In this document: piece after piece, positions 15,883 through 24,222 of the stretch
Layout of the letters: each line of letters opens with the position of its first letter
How positions within the stretch are numbered: position 1 is the stretch's first letter
The notes under the pieces: model-generated
Databases searched by the model: none
The model's input: the letters and a program-made list of their open reading frames with translations, nothing else
Told to the model about the DNA's origin: nothing
Assembly (NCBI GenBank): GCA_045537065.1
Contig: JAZSOT010000079.1
Location: 1 to 36,892, forward strand
DNA from: RGIG8709 sp045537065
GTDB lineage: Bacteria; Bacillota; Clostridia; Monoglobales; Monoglobaceae
Direction of reading: 5' to 3'
DNA length: 36,892 nt
Program-made: the position numbers and the translations under genes

Positions 15883-17054
15883 GTATTAATCCATGGGGAA
15901 TTTTAACAGGAATCCGTCCGGTTAAAATTGCAACAAAACTTTTATTAGAAGGAAAGACTGAAGAAACAGTCTTAAAATATTTTATTGAAGAGTGCAAGAC
16001 TTCTGCTAGTAGAGCAAGTCTTGCACTTAGTCTTGCTAAAAAAGAAATATTGCTGACAAAGGATATGTTTCAGAACGGAGTAAGTCTTTATATAGGTATT
16101 CCTTTTTGTCCTACAAGATGTCTTTATTGCTCTTTTATCAGTAACAGTGTTAAAAGCTCCAGACAATATATTGATGGATATATTGAATGTCTGAAAAAAG
16201 AGATTGATTATACAGCGGATATTATCAAGGATAATAATAACAGAATTGAAACTGTTTATATAGGAGGAGGAACTCCAACAACATTGAGTGCAGAGCAGCT
16301 TGATGAGTTATTTGAAAAACTTTTTTCTGCATTTGACCTATCTGAAATAAAAGAGTTTACTGTAGAGGCGGGGAGACCTGATACAATAACGAGAGAAAAA
16401 CTGGAAGTTATCAAAAAATATAATATAGACAGAATAAGCATAAACCCGCAATCTATGAATTTAAAAACACTTAGGGCAATCGGAAGAAATCACACACCTG
16501 AAGATATTATATCAGCATATAATCTTGCGAGAGATGTTGGAATTAAAATAATTAATATGGATGTTATAGCGGGACTTCCCGGAGAAAAATTTGAAGATTT
16601 TAAGTACACCTTGGAGGAGGTTGAAAGACTTTCTCCTGAAAACACAACAGTTCACACAATGTGTATAAAGCGTTCTTCAAGGCTTAAGGAAACTCTTTCT
16701 GATTATGACCTTTCAAACGGTGATGTTGTATCTTCAATGGTGGAATTTTCAAAAGATTTTTTAAATAAATGCGGAAAAGAGCCATATTATTTGTATAGAC
16801 AAAAACAAATGATAGGAAACCTTGAAAATATAGGATATTCCAAACCGGGATTTGAAAGTCTTTATAATATTTATATTATGGAGGAAATTCAAACTATAAT
16901 TTCAATGGGTTCCGGTGGAGTTACAAAAACCGTAAATAAGAGTAATGACCGCATAGAAAGAATATTTAATGTGAAAGAGCCTAAAGAATATATAGAAAGA
17001 ATTGACGAAATGCTAAAAAGAAAAGACGTTTTAAGAAATGGTGATTTGTATTAA
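15879..17054 (+). CDS. hemZ: HemZ-type coproporphyrinogen dehydrogenase, short N-terminus
   Basis: A 391-residue radical SAM protein. The 4Fe-4S cluster cysteines are C77, C81 and C84 in CPTRCLYC; further blocks are VYIGGGTPTTL, FTVEAGRPDTIT, RISINPQSMN and MDVIAGLPGE. The ending with YYLYRQKQMIGNLENIGYS is specific to HemZ among HemN-like proteins. It begins at NPWGILTGIRPVK, which in Bacillus HemZ lies about 100 residues in, so the usual N-terminal domain is missing. The upstream DNA is occupied by the intact MBL gene, so this is not a wrong start. The chemistry assigned to HemZ (oxygen-independent coproporphyrinogen III oxidation) is not firmly established for the family. Confidence 0.88.
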   Translation: MSINPWGILTGIRPVKIATKLLLEGKTEETVLKYFIEECKTSASRASLALSLAKKEILLTKDMFQNGVSLYIGIPFCPTRCLYCSFISNSVKSSRQYIDGYIECLKKEIDYTADIIKDNNNRIETVYIGGGTPTTLSAEQLDELFEKLFSAFDLSEIKEFTVEAGRPDTITREKLEVIKKYNIDRISINPQSMNLKTLRAIGRNHTPEDIISAYNLARDVGIKIINMDVIAGLPGEKFEDFKYTLEEVERLSPENTTVHTMCIKRSSRLKETLSDYDLSNGDVVSSMVEFSKDFLNKCGKEPYYLYRQKQMIGNLENIGYSKPGFESLYNIYIMEEIQTIISMGSGGVTKTVNKSNDRIERIFNVKEPKEYIERIDEMLKRKDVLRNGDLY

Positions 17055-17070
17055 AAAGGAGTGAATTTAT

Positions 17071-18087
17071 ATGAATAAAAAAGTAGAAATATCTTTTTTG
17101 AATGTTGTTTTCTGCCTTATGGTTATTTTTATTCATGTAACCTCGTATCCTATATCATCTTTGCCGGCTGACTCTGTTGTAATGAAATTCTTATTTGCTT
17201 TGCAGAAATTGTGCGGAGTATGTGTATATGGTTTCATTTTTTTAAGCGGGCTTAAACTATTTCTTAATATGCCAGAAAAATTTAATTTAAAAAAGTATTA
17301 TGCTTCAAGATTAAAAAAAATAATTCTACCGTACATACTTTTTACAATACTTTATTACGTATATGAATCATACAGAGGATATTATACTTTTAATATAAAA
17401 GAGCTATTAACTTTTTTTGTAAACGGAAAGGTTGAATGCCACCTTTATTTTATAGTTATTATTGCACAGTTTTATGTTTTGCTTCCTTTATGGAAAGCAG
17501 TAACAAGACTAAAAGCAATATATGTTCTGCCCGTGGCTCTTTTTTTAAATATATTTTTTTCAACAAGATTTTCAGGTTTTCAATATAACGACAGAATTTT
17601 TACTTCATATTTGTTTTACTGGCTTATGGGATGTTTCTGTGGAATGAATTATGAAAAATTTATCAGTAATATTAAAAATAATAGAAATATAATTCTCGTT
17701 TTGTTTATATTATTTTTTACAGTTGATACAATCTTTTTATATTTATCGTTTACAGGAGAGCTTGGTCTAAGTGCTAAAATTGTAGAGACTGTTCATCTTT
17801 TACATTGTGCGATTTCGGTTATATTCTTTTATCTGATTTCACTTTTTGCAAAAAATGTTAATTTATTAGAAAATGGTATTATCAAAGCAGTCAACAATGC
17901 AAGTTATGAAGTCTATCTTGTTCATATTTTATTTGTTCATATTGCAAATGATATGCTTTTAAAATTTAAAGGGTTTGGTGTTCTTGATGCATATGCTTTC
18001 AGATTTTTGTTTGTTTATATATTAAGCTTGGGTGTATGTGTTATTTATAAAAAGCTTATAAGTTTATTATCTTTTCAAAAAGCATAA
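17071..18087 (+). CDS. Acyltransferase 3 family membrane protein
   Basis: A 338-residue integral membrane protein with about ten hydrophobic helices. The N-terminal FLNVVFCLMVIFIHVTSYP carries the catalytic-type histidine (H22) of the acyltransferase 3 (OafA/WecH) family, followed by FIFLSGLKLFL, a basic loop with YYASRLKKIILPYILFT, and HLYFIVIIAQFYVLLPLW. These enzymes transfer acetyl or other acyl groups to surface carbohydrates. It is 16 bases after hemZ with AAAGGAGTG as ribosome binding site, and a terminator follows. The acceptor cannot be told from the context. Confidence 0.82.
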   Translation: MNKKVEISFLNVVFCLMVIFIHVTSYPISSLPADSVVMKFLFALQKLCGVCVYGFIFLSGLKLFLNMPEKFNLKKYYASRLKKIILPYILFTILYYVYESYRGYYTFNIKELLTFFVNGKVECHLYFIVIIAQFYVLLPLWKAVTRLKAIYVLPVALFLNIFFSTRFSGFQYNDRIFTSYLFYWLMGCFCGMNYEKFISNIKNNRNIILVLFILFFTVDTIFLYLSFTGELGLSAKIVETVHLLHCAISVIFFYLISLFAKNVNLLENGIIKAVNNASYEVYLVHILFVHIANDMLLKFKGFGVLDAYAFRFLFVYILSLGVCVIYKKLISLLSFQKA

Positions 18088-18120
18088 ATAATTGACAAAA
18101 GTTTCCAAAAATACAATTGA

Positions 18121-18150
18121 AAAGCTGCCATATTATGACAGCTTTTTTTT
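18121..18150 (+). terminator. Terminator after the acyltransferase gene
   Basis: AAAGCTGCCAT (18121-18131) pairs with ATGACAGCTTT (18135-18145) with one C-A mismatch around an ATT loop, followed by eight T residues. It ends the recJ-to-acyltransferase unit. Confidence 0.82.
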
Positions 18151-18223
18151 ATTGGTAAAGTTATAATTATATTCTGTAAAACGCGTTAGTGTTTTGATTT
18201 TACATAAACAAAGGAGAAAAATT

Positions 18224-20587
18224 ATGACTGAGCCGGTTATTAATACATATGTGAAGCCAGAGGAAAAAAGAAAAAATACAAAAAATATTATAGATAAAGA
18301 TGCAGCAAATAAGCTTAAAAATTTTGTATTGTATAGATTTTTAGGCTTTATTCTATCACTTGCTATGCCATATGGAAATTTTGCACCACTTGGACTTGTA
18401 TTTATGACTATTGAAAGAAAAATGAGTAAAAAAGCTTTATTTACTCTTTTAATGGTCGCCGCAGGTAGCTGTTTTTTAGATAGTAAAATTTTATCAGCAA
18501 AGTATATAGGTGCAGAACTTATGTACGTATCGATTCTATTTGTGCTTGAAAAGGGCATAAAAATTTCTTTGCCGGCATCAATCGGAGCAGCATTAGTTTC
18601 ATTGTTTGTAACAGGGATGGCGGTTCTTTATTGGCAGGGCATAACTGTATATTCTGTTATATTGCTTCTAGTTGAACTTCTTATTGCAGGTGTCGGTATA
18701 GTTATAATGGATAAATTCAATAAAATTGATTTGTATAACAAGGACTTTTTGAAAAATTTAAAGACAAATGAACTAATATCCTTTTACATAGTGATTGGGC
18801 TTGTTTTAATGGGGTTTAAATCTGTTTACATAGGGAACTTGGTTTCTGTTATGAATGTTCTTGCAGCGACTATAGTTCTTGTTTCGGGGATAAGCACAAA
18901 TGCAGCAGTTTCTGCTGTATGCGGACTAGTTGTGGGACTCATATGCGGAATAGAAACGGATTATTTTTTGCCTATGATTGGGTCATTTGGCTTTTGTGGG
19001 TTTTTGAGCGGAATTTTCTCAAAGTTTGGCAAGGGTGGAGGAGTTGCAGGGTTAATACTTGCAAATACTGTTTTGGTTGTATATACAAATAATGCAATCG
19101 AGCCTATGCTTAAAATATTTGAAATTTTATTTGCATCTGCTATATTCTATTTTGTTCCGGAACGTGTTATAGGGAATATAAAACACAGCTTTGAACAAAG
19201 CTCTTTTAAAAAAGAAGATGTGCTTAAAATAGTAGAGAACGTAAAGCTTAGATTAAAGGCTGTTTCAGAAAGCTTCAGTGAAATGTCAATGGCACTTGAA
19301 AATCTTTCAGACAGACAAAATGAAGATGGTTTTACAGAACTTGGGTCATTGTTTGATTCTGTTGCAAATAAGGTTTGCAGAAGCTGCAAAAAAACTTCTT
19401 TGTGCTGGGATAAAAATTTTAATGCAACTTATAGGGCGTTTTTTTCTCTGGTTGAAAAACTGGAGAAAGAAGGTGTTTTAAGAAAAGAATATGTAGATGG
19501 GGTTCTTAAATATAATTGTTTAAACCTTGATAAACTTTTAGAAGAACTTTCAAGACAATATGACATATATAATGTGAAACGGATATGGAAAAATAAACTT
19601 GTTGAAAATAGAGCGTTGGTCGGACAACAGCTTTCTGGAGTTTCTCAAGTTATGGATGGGATAGTTGAAGAAATAACAGATAAAAACGTTTCTATGCCGT
19701 CAGTCGCAAGACTTAGATGTGAACTTAAGAAGAGAGGATATAAGATAAAAAGTCTTGATATGTTTTGTGATTTTGATGGTAAAATTAATGTAGATATTAT
19801 TATAAAGTCATCATATCTTAAAAAGGGGGTAAAAAGAGAAATTCAGGATGTAATTGGATTTGAATGCGGTAAGAATATGGAACTTTGTTCACAAATATTA
19901 AGCGGAGGGAAATATGAACTCCTGAATATAAGTGAAAGAGAACGATTTGCCATTGAACCGGGAATTGCAGCTTGTGCTTTTTCTGAAAAAAGCGGGGATA
20001 ATTACAGGTTTTTCAGGCTTAATTGCGGAAAGTATGTTGTTGTGCTGTCGGATGGAATGGGAACAGGTAAAAATGCATATCAGGACAGTAAAATAATTGT
20101 TGACCTTCTAAATAGATTTTTGTCTGCAGGGTTTAACAATAAGGTTGCTATTAAACTTATAAATTCAATTATGATTATGAAGTCGGAAGAACAAATATCT
20201 GCGACAATAGATATTTGTATTATTGATTTGTATTCGGGGGAAGTTGAGTTTGTAAAAACAGGGGCTGAGCCAAGCTATATAAAATGTAATAACCGTGTAG
20301 AAACAGTAAAAGCATCGTCTCTTCCTGCGGGACTTATAGCAGAAGCAGAGCCTGAATCATTTTCGATTAAAGTTAAAGATGAAACTACCATCTTTATGAT
20401 AACTGATGGAATAGAATCAAAAAATTATGATGATAAATGGATTAAGGATTTTATAGAAAGGGAAAATCCAAAGGAAAATGCAGAGGTTATGGCTAAAAAG
20501 ATTTTAAGCAGAGCAGTATCGTTAAACGGCGGTGAAATATCAGATGATATGACTGTTATTTCGATTAAATTATATGAAAAAGTATAG
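18224..20587 (+). CDS. spoIIE: Stage II sporulation protein E (PP2C phosphatase)
   Basis: 787 residues. A hydrophobic N-terminal third (about 35-315, roughly ten helices) anchors it to the septum. The central region carries a conserved cysteine cluster near 383-392 (VCRSCKKTSLCW), as in other clostridial SpoIIE proteins. The C-terminal PP2C domain (about 590-787) has VVLSDGMGTGKNA, EFVKTGAEPSYI, IFMITDGI and DDMTVISIK. It dephosphorylates SpoIIAA and so activates sigma-F in the forespore. ATG 18224 with AAAGGAGAAAA upstream is preferred to an in-frame TTG at 18194. TTTTGTCAAT on the minus strand at 18091-18100 resembles a Spo0A box, but a terminator lies between it and the gene. Confidence 0.95.
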   Translation: MTEPVINTYVKPEEKRKNTKNIIDKDAANKLKNFVLYRFLGFILSLAMPYGNFAPLGLVFMTIERKMSKKALFTLLMVAAGSCFLDSKILSAKYIGAELMYVSILFVLEKGIKISLPASIGAALVSLFVTGMAVLYWQGITVYSVILLLVELLIAGVGIVIMDKFNKIDLYNKDFLKNLKTNELISFYIVIGLVLMGFKSVYIGNLVSVMNVLAATIVLVSGISTNAAVSAVCGLVVGLICGIETDYFLPMIGSFGFCGFLSGIFSKFGKGGGVAGLILANTVLVVYTNNAIEPMLKIFEILFASAIFYFVPERVIGNIKHSFEQSSFKKEDVLKIVENVKLRLKAVSESFSEMSMALENLSDRQNEDGFTELGSLFDSVANKVCRSCKKTSLCWDKNFNATYRAFFSLVEKLEKEGVLRKEYVDGVLKYNCLNLDKLLEELSRQYDIYNVKRIWKNKLVENRALVGQQLSGVSQVMDGIVEEITDKNVSMPSVARLRCELKKRGYKIKSLDMFCDFDGKINVDIIIKSSYLKKGVKREIQDVIGFECGKNMELCSQILSGGKYELLNISERERFAIEPGIAACAFSEKSGDNYRFFRLNCGKYVVVLSDGMGTGKNAYQDSKIIVDLLNRFLSAGFNNKVAIKLINSIMIMKSEEQISATIDICIIDLYSGEVEFVKTGAEPSYIKCNNRVETVKASSLPAGLIAEAEPESFSIKVKDETTIFMITDGIESKNYDDKWIKDFIERENPKENAEVMAKKILSRAVSLNGGEISDDMTVISIKLYEKV

Positions 20588-20598
20588 TATATTTTTAG

Positions 20599-20627
20599 TT
20601 GATTTATTATAAATGATATGTTATAAT
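20599..20627 (+). promoter_or_regulatory. Sigma-A promoter of the cobalamin riboswitch transcript
   Basis: TTGATT (20599-20604) and a perfect TATAAT (20622-20627) are separated by 17 bases. The expected start at about 20634 lies just upstream of the riboswitch aptamer. Confidence 0.85.
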
Positions 20628-20651
20628 GTGTTATGTATAAAATTAAATATT

Positions 20652-20875
20652 CACACAGAGTGTCGGTTATGTTGTAAAAGCCATGTCGCAAGATATAACC
20701 GGTGAAAAGGGAATGGGGTGAGAATCCCCTGCGTTAAACTGACGGTGTATGTACTGAATGTTTTTGTATTCAAAGGTGAAAGCTGGTCATTGGGAAACTG
20801 AGAAGGCTGAATATAAAAATGCTTACTTTTTGAAGTTTATATGGTACGAGTCACAAGACCTGCTTTGATGTTATT
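20652..20875 (+). ncRNA. Cobalamin (B12) riboswitch aptamer
   Basis: The conserved cobalamin riboswitch core is readable in order. GGTTAT/ATAACC (20665-20670 and 20695-20700) form a P2-like stem. Then come AAAAGGGAA (20705-20713), the GGGGTGAGAATCCCC hairpin (20715-20729), GGTCATTGGGAAACTGAGAAGGC around 20784-20807 corresponding to the central GGGAAGGC region, and GAGTCACAAGACCTGC at 20848-20863, the B12 box (consensus GAGCCAGGAGACCTGC). Edges are approximate. A terminator follows at 20947-20987, so it probably turns transcription off when cobalamin is bound. The 432-base gap between spoIIE and the next start is filled by this element. Confidence 0.92.
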
Positions 20876-20946
20876 CCGTATGTGCTCATTTGTACAGGAA
20901 TAGCTTTTTTGGTTTAGCCAAATTGTGATTAATCACAGGAAGACTC

Positions 20947-20987
20947 AGCTGTGGTATTTTTCAAGAGAAAAATGCCGCAGCTTTTTT
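20947..20987 (+). terminator. Riboswitch expression-platform terminator
   Basis: AGCTGTGGTATTTTTC (20947-20962) pairs over 16 bp, with two G-U pairs, with GAAAAATGCCGCAGCT (20967-20982) around an AAGA loop, followed by six T residues. It lies between the aptamer and the coding start. GCCGCA (20974-20979) can alternatively pair with TGCGGC (20991-20996). Confidence 0.85.
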
Positions 20988-21019
20988 GTTTGCGGCAAAC
21001 AAAAGAAAGGATGATTTAT

Positions 21020-23512
21020 ATGAAATTAAGAAGAATTGGGGCAATGCTATTATGTCTGTCGTTGGTGCTGTCGATGATGGTATCACCTGTGTGTGCAGAG
21101 GAGCAAAAAAGTATTACTGTAACTTTAACGGTGAGTATGTATGGAAATTTGGTAGAGGAAGCCACTTTTGTACCGGTTGAATTAAGCGGAAAATCTAGTT
21201 ATACTCTGGATGATGTTTTTGAATTTGCACATATACTTTATTATGATGGTGAAGACGGATATTTGTCAGATTTTGGGGAATATGGAGCTTATGTAACCAA
21301 ATTTTGGGGAGATGAGAGCGGAAATTTTGGTTATCAAATAAATGGTGGAACTAAATATGTAGGTGGTCTTAATACATATGTCGATGATGGTGATTTTGTA
21401 GATGTGGCAATATATGAAAACAAGTATCCTGATACTGAAATGTATTCAAAATTTGATAAATATAAATTACAGACACATATTGGAAAGGAAATAGAATTAA
21501 TTTTATTGAAAGCAGAATATGATGAAAACTGGAATATGGTTTTTTTGCCTTGTGAAGGAGCTTGTGTGACGGCTGATGGGGTTGAATATTTTACTGATGC
21601 AGAGGGTAAGGTAACAATAGTTTTTGAAAAATCCGGTAAATATATTGTTTCAGCCAATATGTCAAAAGTTGTTAAGGAAAAAGAAGTGACAGCTATTACT
21701 GCTCCTGTGTGTGAGGTGACGGTTGTTGAGCCTCATATGGTAATGTTGGAGAATATTGCAGATTTATATAGCAGTGAAGAAATTTTATCTGATGGAAATA
21801 TGATATGGTTTTTAGCTGATTTGACAATCTATAATCAACTTTATCCAGACAAAGAAAAATCCCTTGCTGAAGATTTAAAACAAAGATGCATTGATAAAAT
21901 TATAGCGGATGCGGTTGGTTCATCAAAACCAAATGTCCTTGCAAAAAGTATTATATCGTTAAGAGCTTTAGGGTATGATGCAAGAGAGGTTTATGACAAA
22001 ACCTTGAGAAAAAATGATATTGTATCAAAACTTATAGCAATGATAGATGAAGAATTAGAAGATGTAGTTGATATATATACGATATCATATGTTTTATTGG
22101 CACTAAATCAGGGAGAGAACTATATAGCTGAAGAACAAATTGAATATTTAATCAATTATATAATAGAAAATAAGGAATCTTGGCAAAATGATATATGGGG
22201 AACAGATGCGGCATCAGCTATGTTGCTGGCTCTGGCTCCTTATTATGAGATAAATGAAGATGTTAGATGTGTGGTTGATGAAACGATTCTTATTATAAAG
22301 GATAAGCAGACAGAAACAGGAATAATAGGAAATGCAGCATCAACAGGACTTGCAATGGTTGCACTTTCTGCTTTTGGAATAGATTCTTCTGAAGTAATAA
22401 ATAACGAAAGAACATTAGTTGATGGTCTTATGAGTATGGCAACAGAAGAACTTGACGGATTTGAACCTATGGAAAATTCTTTTTCAACGGAACAGGGTTT
22501 TAGGGGATTACTTGCATGGGAACTTTTAAAAAACAACAAGGGCTTTATGTATAATTTCAAGTTAAATTCAATGGATGTGGTCAGAGCGACCTGGGAGCCT
22601 GAAGGTTGTCCTGTTACTTTTAATGTAGTGCCTGAATCCGCAGAGATAAAAATAACGAATGTTGAACCGGTTGATAAAAACAAATATGATTTATCTGAAG
22701 GAGAATATACATATATAGTTACTTCTGACGGATATAAAGCCGAAACGAATACATTTACAATATCCTCTTATGAAGCGGAAAATCATATATTAAAAAATAT
22801 CAACGTTTTTTTGAATAAGAAATCAAGTAATTCCGGTGGGGGAGGTTCTTTTCGAGCAGAAAGGGAAGAAGAAAATGAAGTAAAAAATGAAGAAAAAGTG
22901 ATTGAGGAGGTTGAACAAGAATCAACAGCGAAGATTGAAAAATTATATGAAGAAACAACCTTTCAAGATGTGAAAATAGATGATTGGTATTATAATTCCG
23001 TAAAATATGTATATGAAAAAAATCTTATGCAGGGAACCGAAAAAGGTTTTGAACCTGACAATGAGATGACACGAGCTATGCTTGTCACTGTGCTTTACAG
23101 AATGGAAGATATAAAAGAAACATTATATGAAAATAAGTTTAATGATGTTTTAAAAGATGAATGGTATTCAGATGCTGTTATATGGGCTGCAAATAATAAT
23201 ATTGTGTCCGGAATAGCAGATGGAATATTTGCTGGTGATGAATATATAACACGAGAGCAGATGGCTGCTATGTTATATAGATATGCTAAGTTTAAAGGTA
23301 TAGCTGTTGATGTTGATACTGAACTTTTGTCTTTTGAAGATAGCTCAGAGATAAGTCATTGGGCTGTTAATGCTTTGAAATGGGCAAGTGATACAAAAAT
23401 AATAAATGGAACAAGTGATGTAACTGTTTCACCTAAAGAGACAGCGACAAGAGCTCAGGTGGCAACAATACTAATGAGATTTAGCGAGTGTTGTAAAGAT
23501 GATAATGAATAA
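21020..23512 (+). CDS. S-layer-anchored DUF4430/intrinsic-factor-like protein
   Basis: 830 residues from ATG 21020 (AAAGG upstream; earlier in-frame ATGs lack a signal peptide context). Domains in order: signal peptide 1-26 (cleavage after VCA); a DUF4430-like domain at about 30-133 (DDVFEFAH, GNFGYQING, VDDGDFVDVAIYEN); a beta domain at about 150-235; an all-helical repeat region at about 245-505 (AKSIISLRALGYDA, ISYVLLALNQGENYI, DAASAMLLALAPYY, STGLAMVALSAFGID, RGLLAWELL) resembling the alpha/alpha barrel of terpenoid cyclases and intrinsic factor; a PEGA-like beta domain at about 530-600; a Gly/Glu-rich linker; and three SLH domains (about 646-820) that bind cell-wall polymers. The B12 riboswitch upstream points to corrinoid capture at the surface. 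Domain assignments are by eye; ligand binding is inference. Confidence 0.82.
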   Translation: MKLRRIGAMLLCLSLVLSMMVSPVCAEEQKSITVTLTVSMYGNLVEEATFVPVELSGKSSYTLDDVFEFAHILYYDGEDGYLSDFGEYGAYVTKFWGDESGNFGYQINGGTKYVGGLNTYVDDGDFVDVAIYENKYPDTEMYSKFDKYKLQTHIGKEIELILLKAEYDENWNMVFLPCEGACVTADGVEYFTDAEGKVTIVFEKSGKYIVSANMSKVVKEKEVTAITAPVCEVTVVEPHMVMLENIADLYSSEEILSDGNMIWFLADLTIYNQLYPDKEKSLAEDLKQRCIDKIIADAVGSSKPNVLAKSIISLRALGYDAREVYDKTLRKNDIVSKLIAMIDEELEDVVDIYTISYVLLALNQGENYIAEEQIEYLINYIIENKESWQNDIWGTDAASAMLLALAPYYEINEDVRCVVDETILIIKDKQTETGIIGNAASTGLAMVALSAFGIDSSEVINNERTLVDGLMSMATEELDGFEPMENSFSTEQGFRGLLAWELLKNNKGFMYNFKLNSMDVVRATWEPEGCPVTFNVVPESAEIKITNVEPVDKNKYDLSEGEYTYIVTSDGYKAETNTFTISSYEAENHILKNINVFLNKKSSNSGGGGSFRAEREEENEVKNEEKVIEEVEQESTAKIEKLYEETTFQDVKIDDWYYNSVKYVYEKNLMQGTEKGFEPDNEMTRAMLVTVLYRMEDIKETLYENKFNDVLKDEWYSDAVIWAANNNIVSGIADGIFAGDEYITREQMAAMLYRYAKFKGIAVDVDTELLSFEDSSEISHWAVNALKWASDTKIINGTSDVTVSPKETATRAQVATILMRFSECCKDDNE

Positions 23513-24143
23513 AAATAAATTAATTTCTATTATAGTTTATGTGATAATTTTAAGTGTTTTTTTATGCGGATGCAGTAGGCTCAAGAATAACTATATAGGG
23601 TCAGATACTATTCTTTCAGAATCTCAGGAAATTAAGAATAATGAAAAGGAAATCCTAAATGTTTTGTCTAAGGAAAAAGTGGATAACCTAGCAGAAGAAT
23701 CCGAAAAGACTATTAGTATAAATGAGATTCTGGATAATAGTATTGCAAGTCCTGTAAAAGATAATAAGAACAAATGCAAGATTTCTGTGAGATGTGATTC
23801 TGTTCTTCATAATCTTAATAAACTGGATAAATCAAAACATTATTTAATTCCCCAAAATGGAATAATATATATGTCTGAGGAAGCAGAGTTTCAAGATGGT
23901 GAAAGTGCCTTCGATTTATTACTTCGAGAAATGAAAAATAATAAGATACATCTGGAATTTGAATACACTCCCCAATTTGAAAGCTCTTATGTAGAGGGAA
24001 TAGGAAATCTTTATGAATTTGATTGTGGAGCTATGTCTGGATGGATTTATAAGGTAAATGGGGAAATTTCGCCTTGTGGATGCTCACAATATCTATTAAA
24101 AGATGATGATGTAATAGAGTGGATATATATGTGTGGAATGTAA
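23499..24143 (+). CDS. DUF4430-domain lipoprotein
   Basis: 214 residues (an alternative ATG at 23505 is two codons in). A hydrophobic signal ends in a lipobox FLCGC, so the mature protein is probably a membrane-anchored lipoprotein. A charged linker (about 30-95) leads to a classic DUF4430 domain (about 115-212): FQDGESAFDLLLREM, YVEGIGNLYEFDCGAMSGWI, YKVNGEISPCG and YLLKDDDVIEWIY. DUF4430 is the transcobalamin C-terminal-like fold. The start overlaps the end of the SLH protein gene by 14 bases, so both belong to the riboswitch transcript and are translationally coupled. A role in receiving a corrinoid from the wall-anchored partner is plausible but unproven; no transporter gene is adjacent. 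Confidence 0.85.
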   Translation: MIMNKNKLISIIVYVIILSVFLCGCSRLKNNYIGSDTILSESQEIKNNEKEILNVLSKEKVDNLAEESEKTISINEILDNSIASPVKDNKNKCKISVRCDSVLHNLNKLDKSKHYLIPQNGIIYMSEEAEFQDGESAFDLLLREMKNNKIHLEFEYTPQFESSYVEGIGNLYEFDCGAMSGWIYKVNGEISPCGCSQYLLKDDDVIEWIYMCGM

Positions 24144-24183
24144 TAATAATTGTCGTAAATTAGTTTTAGTTATTAAATAAAAT

Positions 24184-24218
24184 AATCCGCCGATGTATAT
24201 AAAAATCGGCGGATTTTA
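24184..24218. terminator. Bidirectional terminator between the DUF4430 lipoprotein and malQ
   Basis: AATCCGCCGAT (24184-24194) pairs perfectly with ATCGGCGGATT (24205-24215) around a ten-base loop. A/T-rich flanks on both sides (TTTTACATTTT on plus, TTATTTTATTT on minus) suit the convergent genes on either side. Confidence 0.82.
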
Positions 24219-24222
24219 CATT

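Noticed and set aside
18091..18100. Spo0A-box-like TTTTGTCAAT upstream of spoIIE
   Set aside because: A single imperfect box with a terminator between it and the gene is not enough to list as a site; it is mentioned only in the spoIIE entry.
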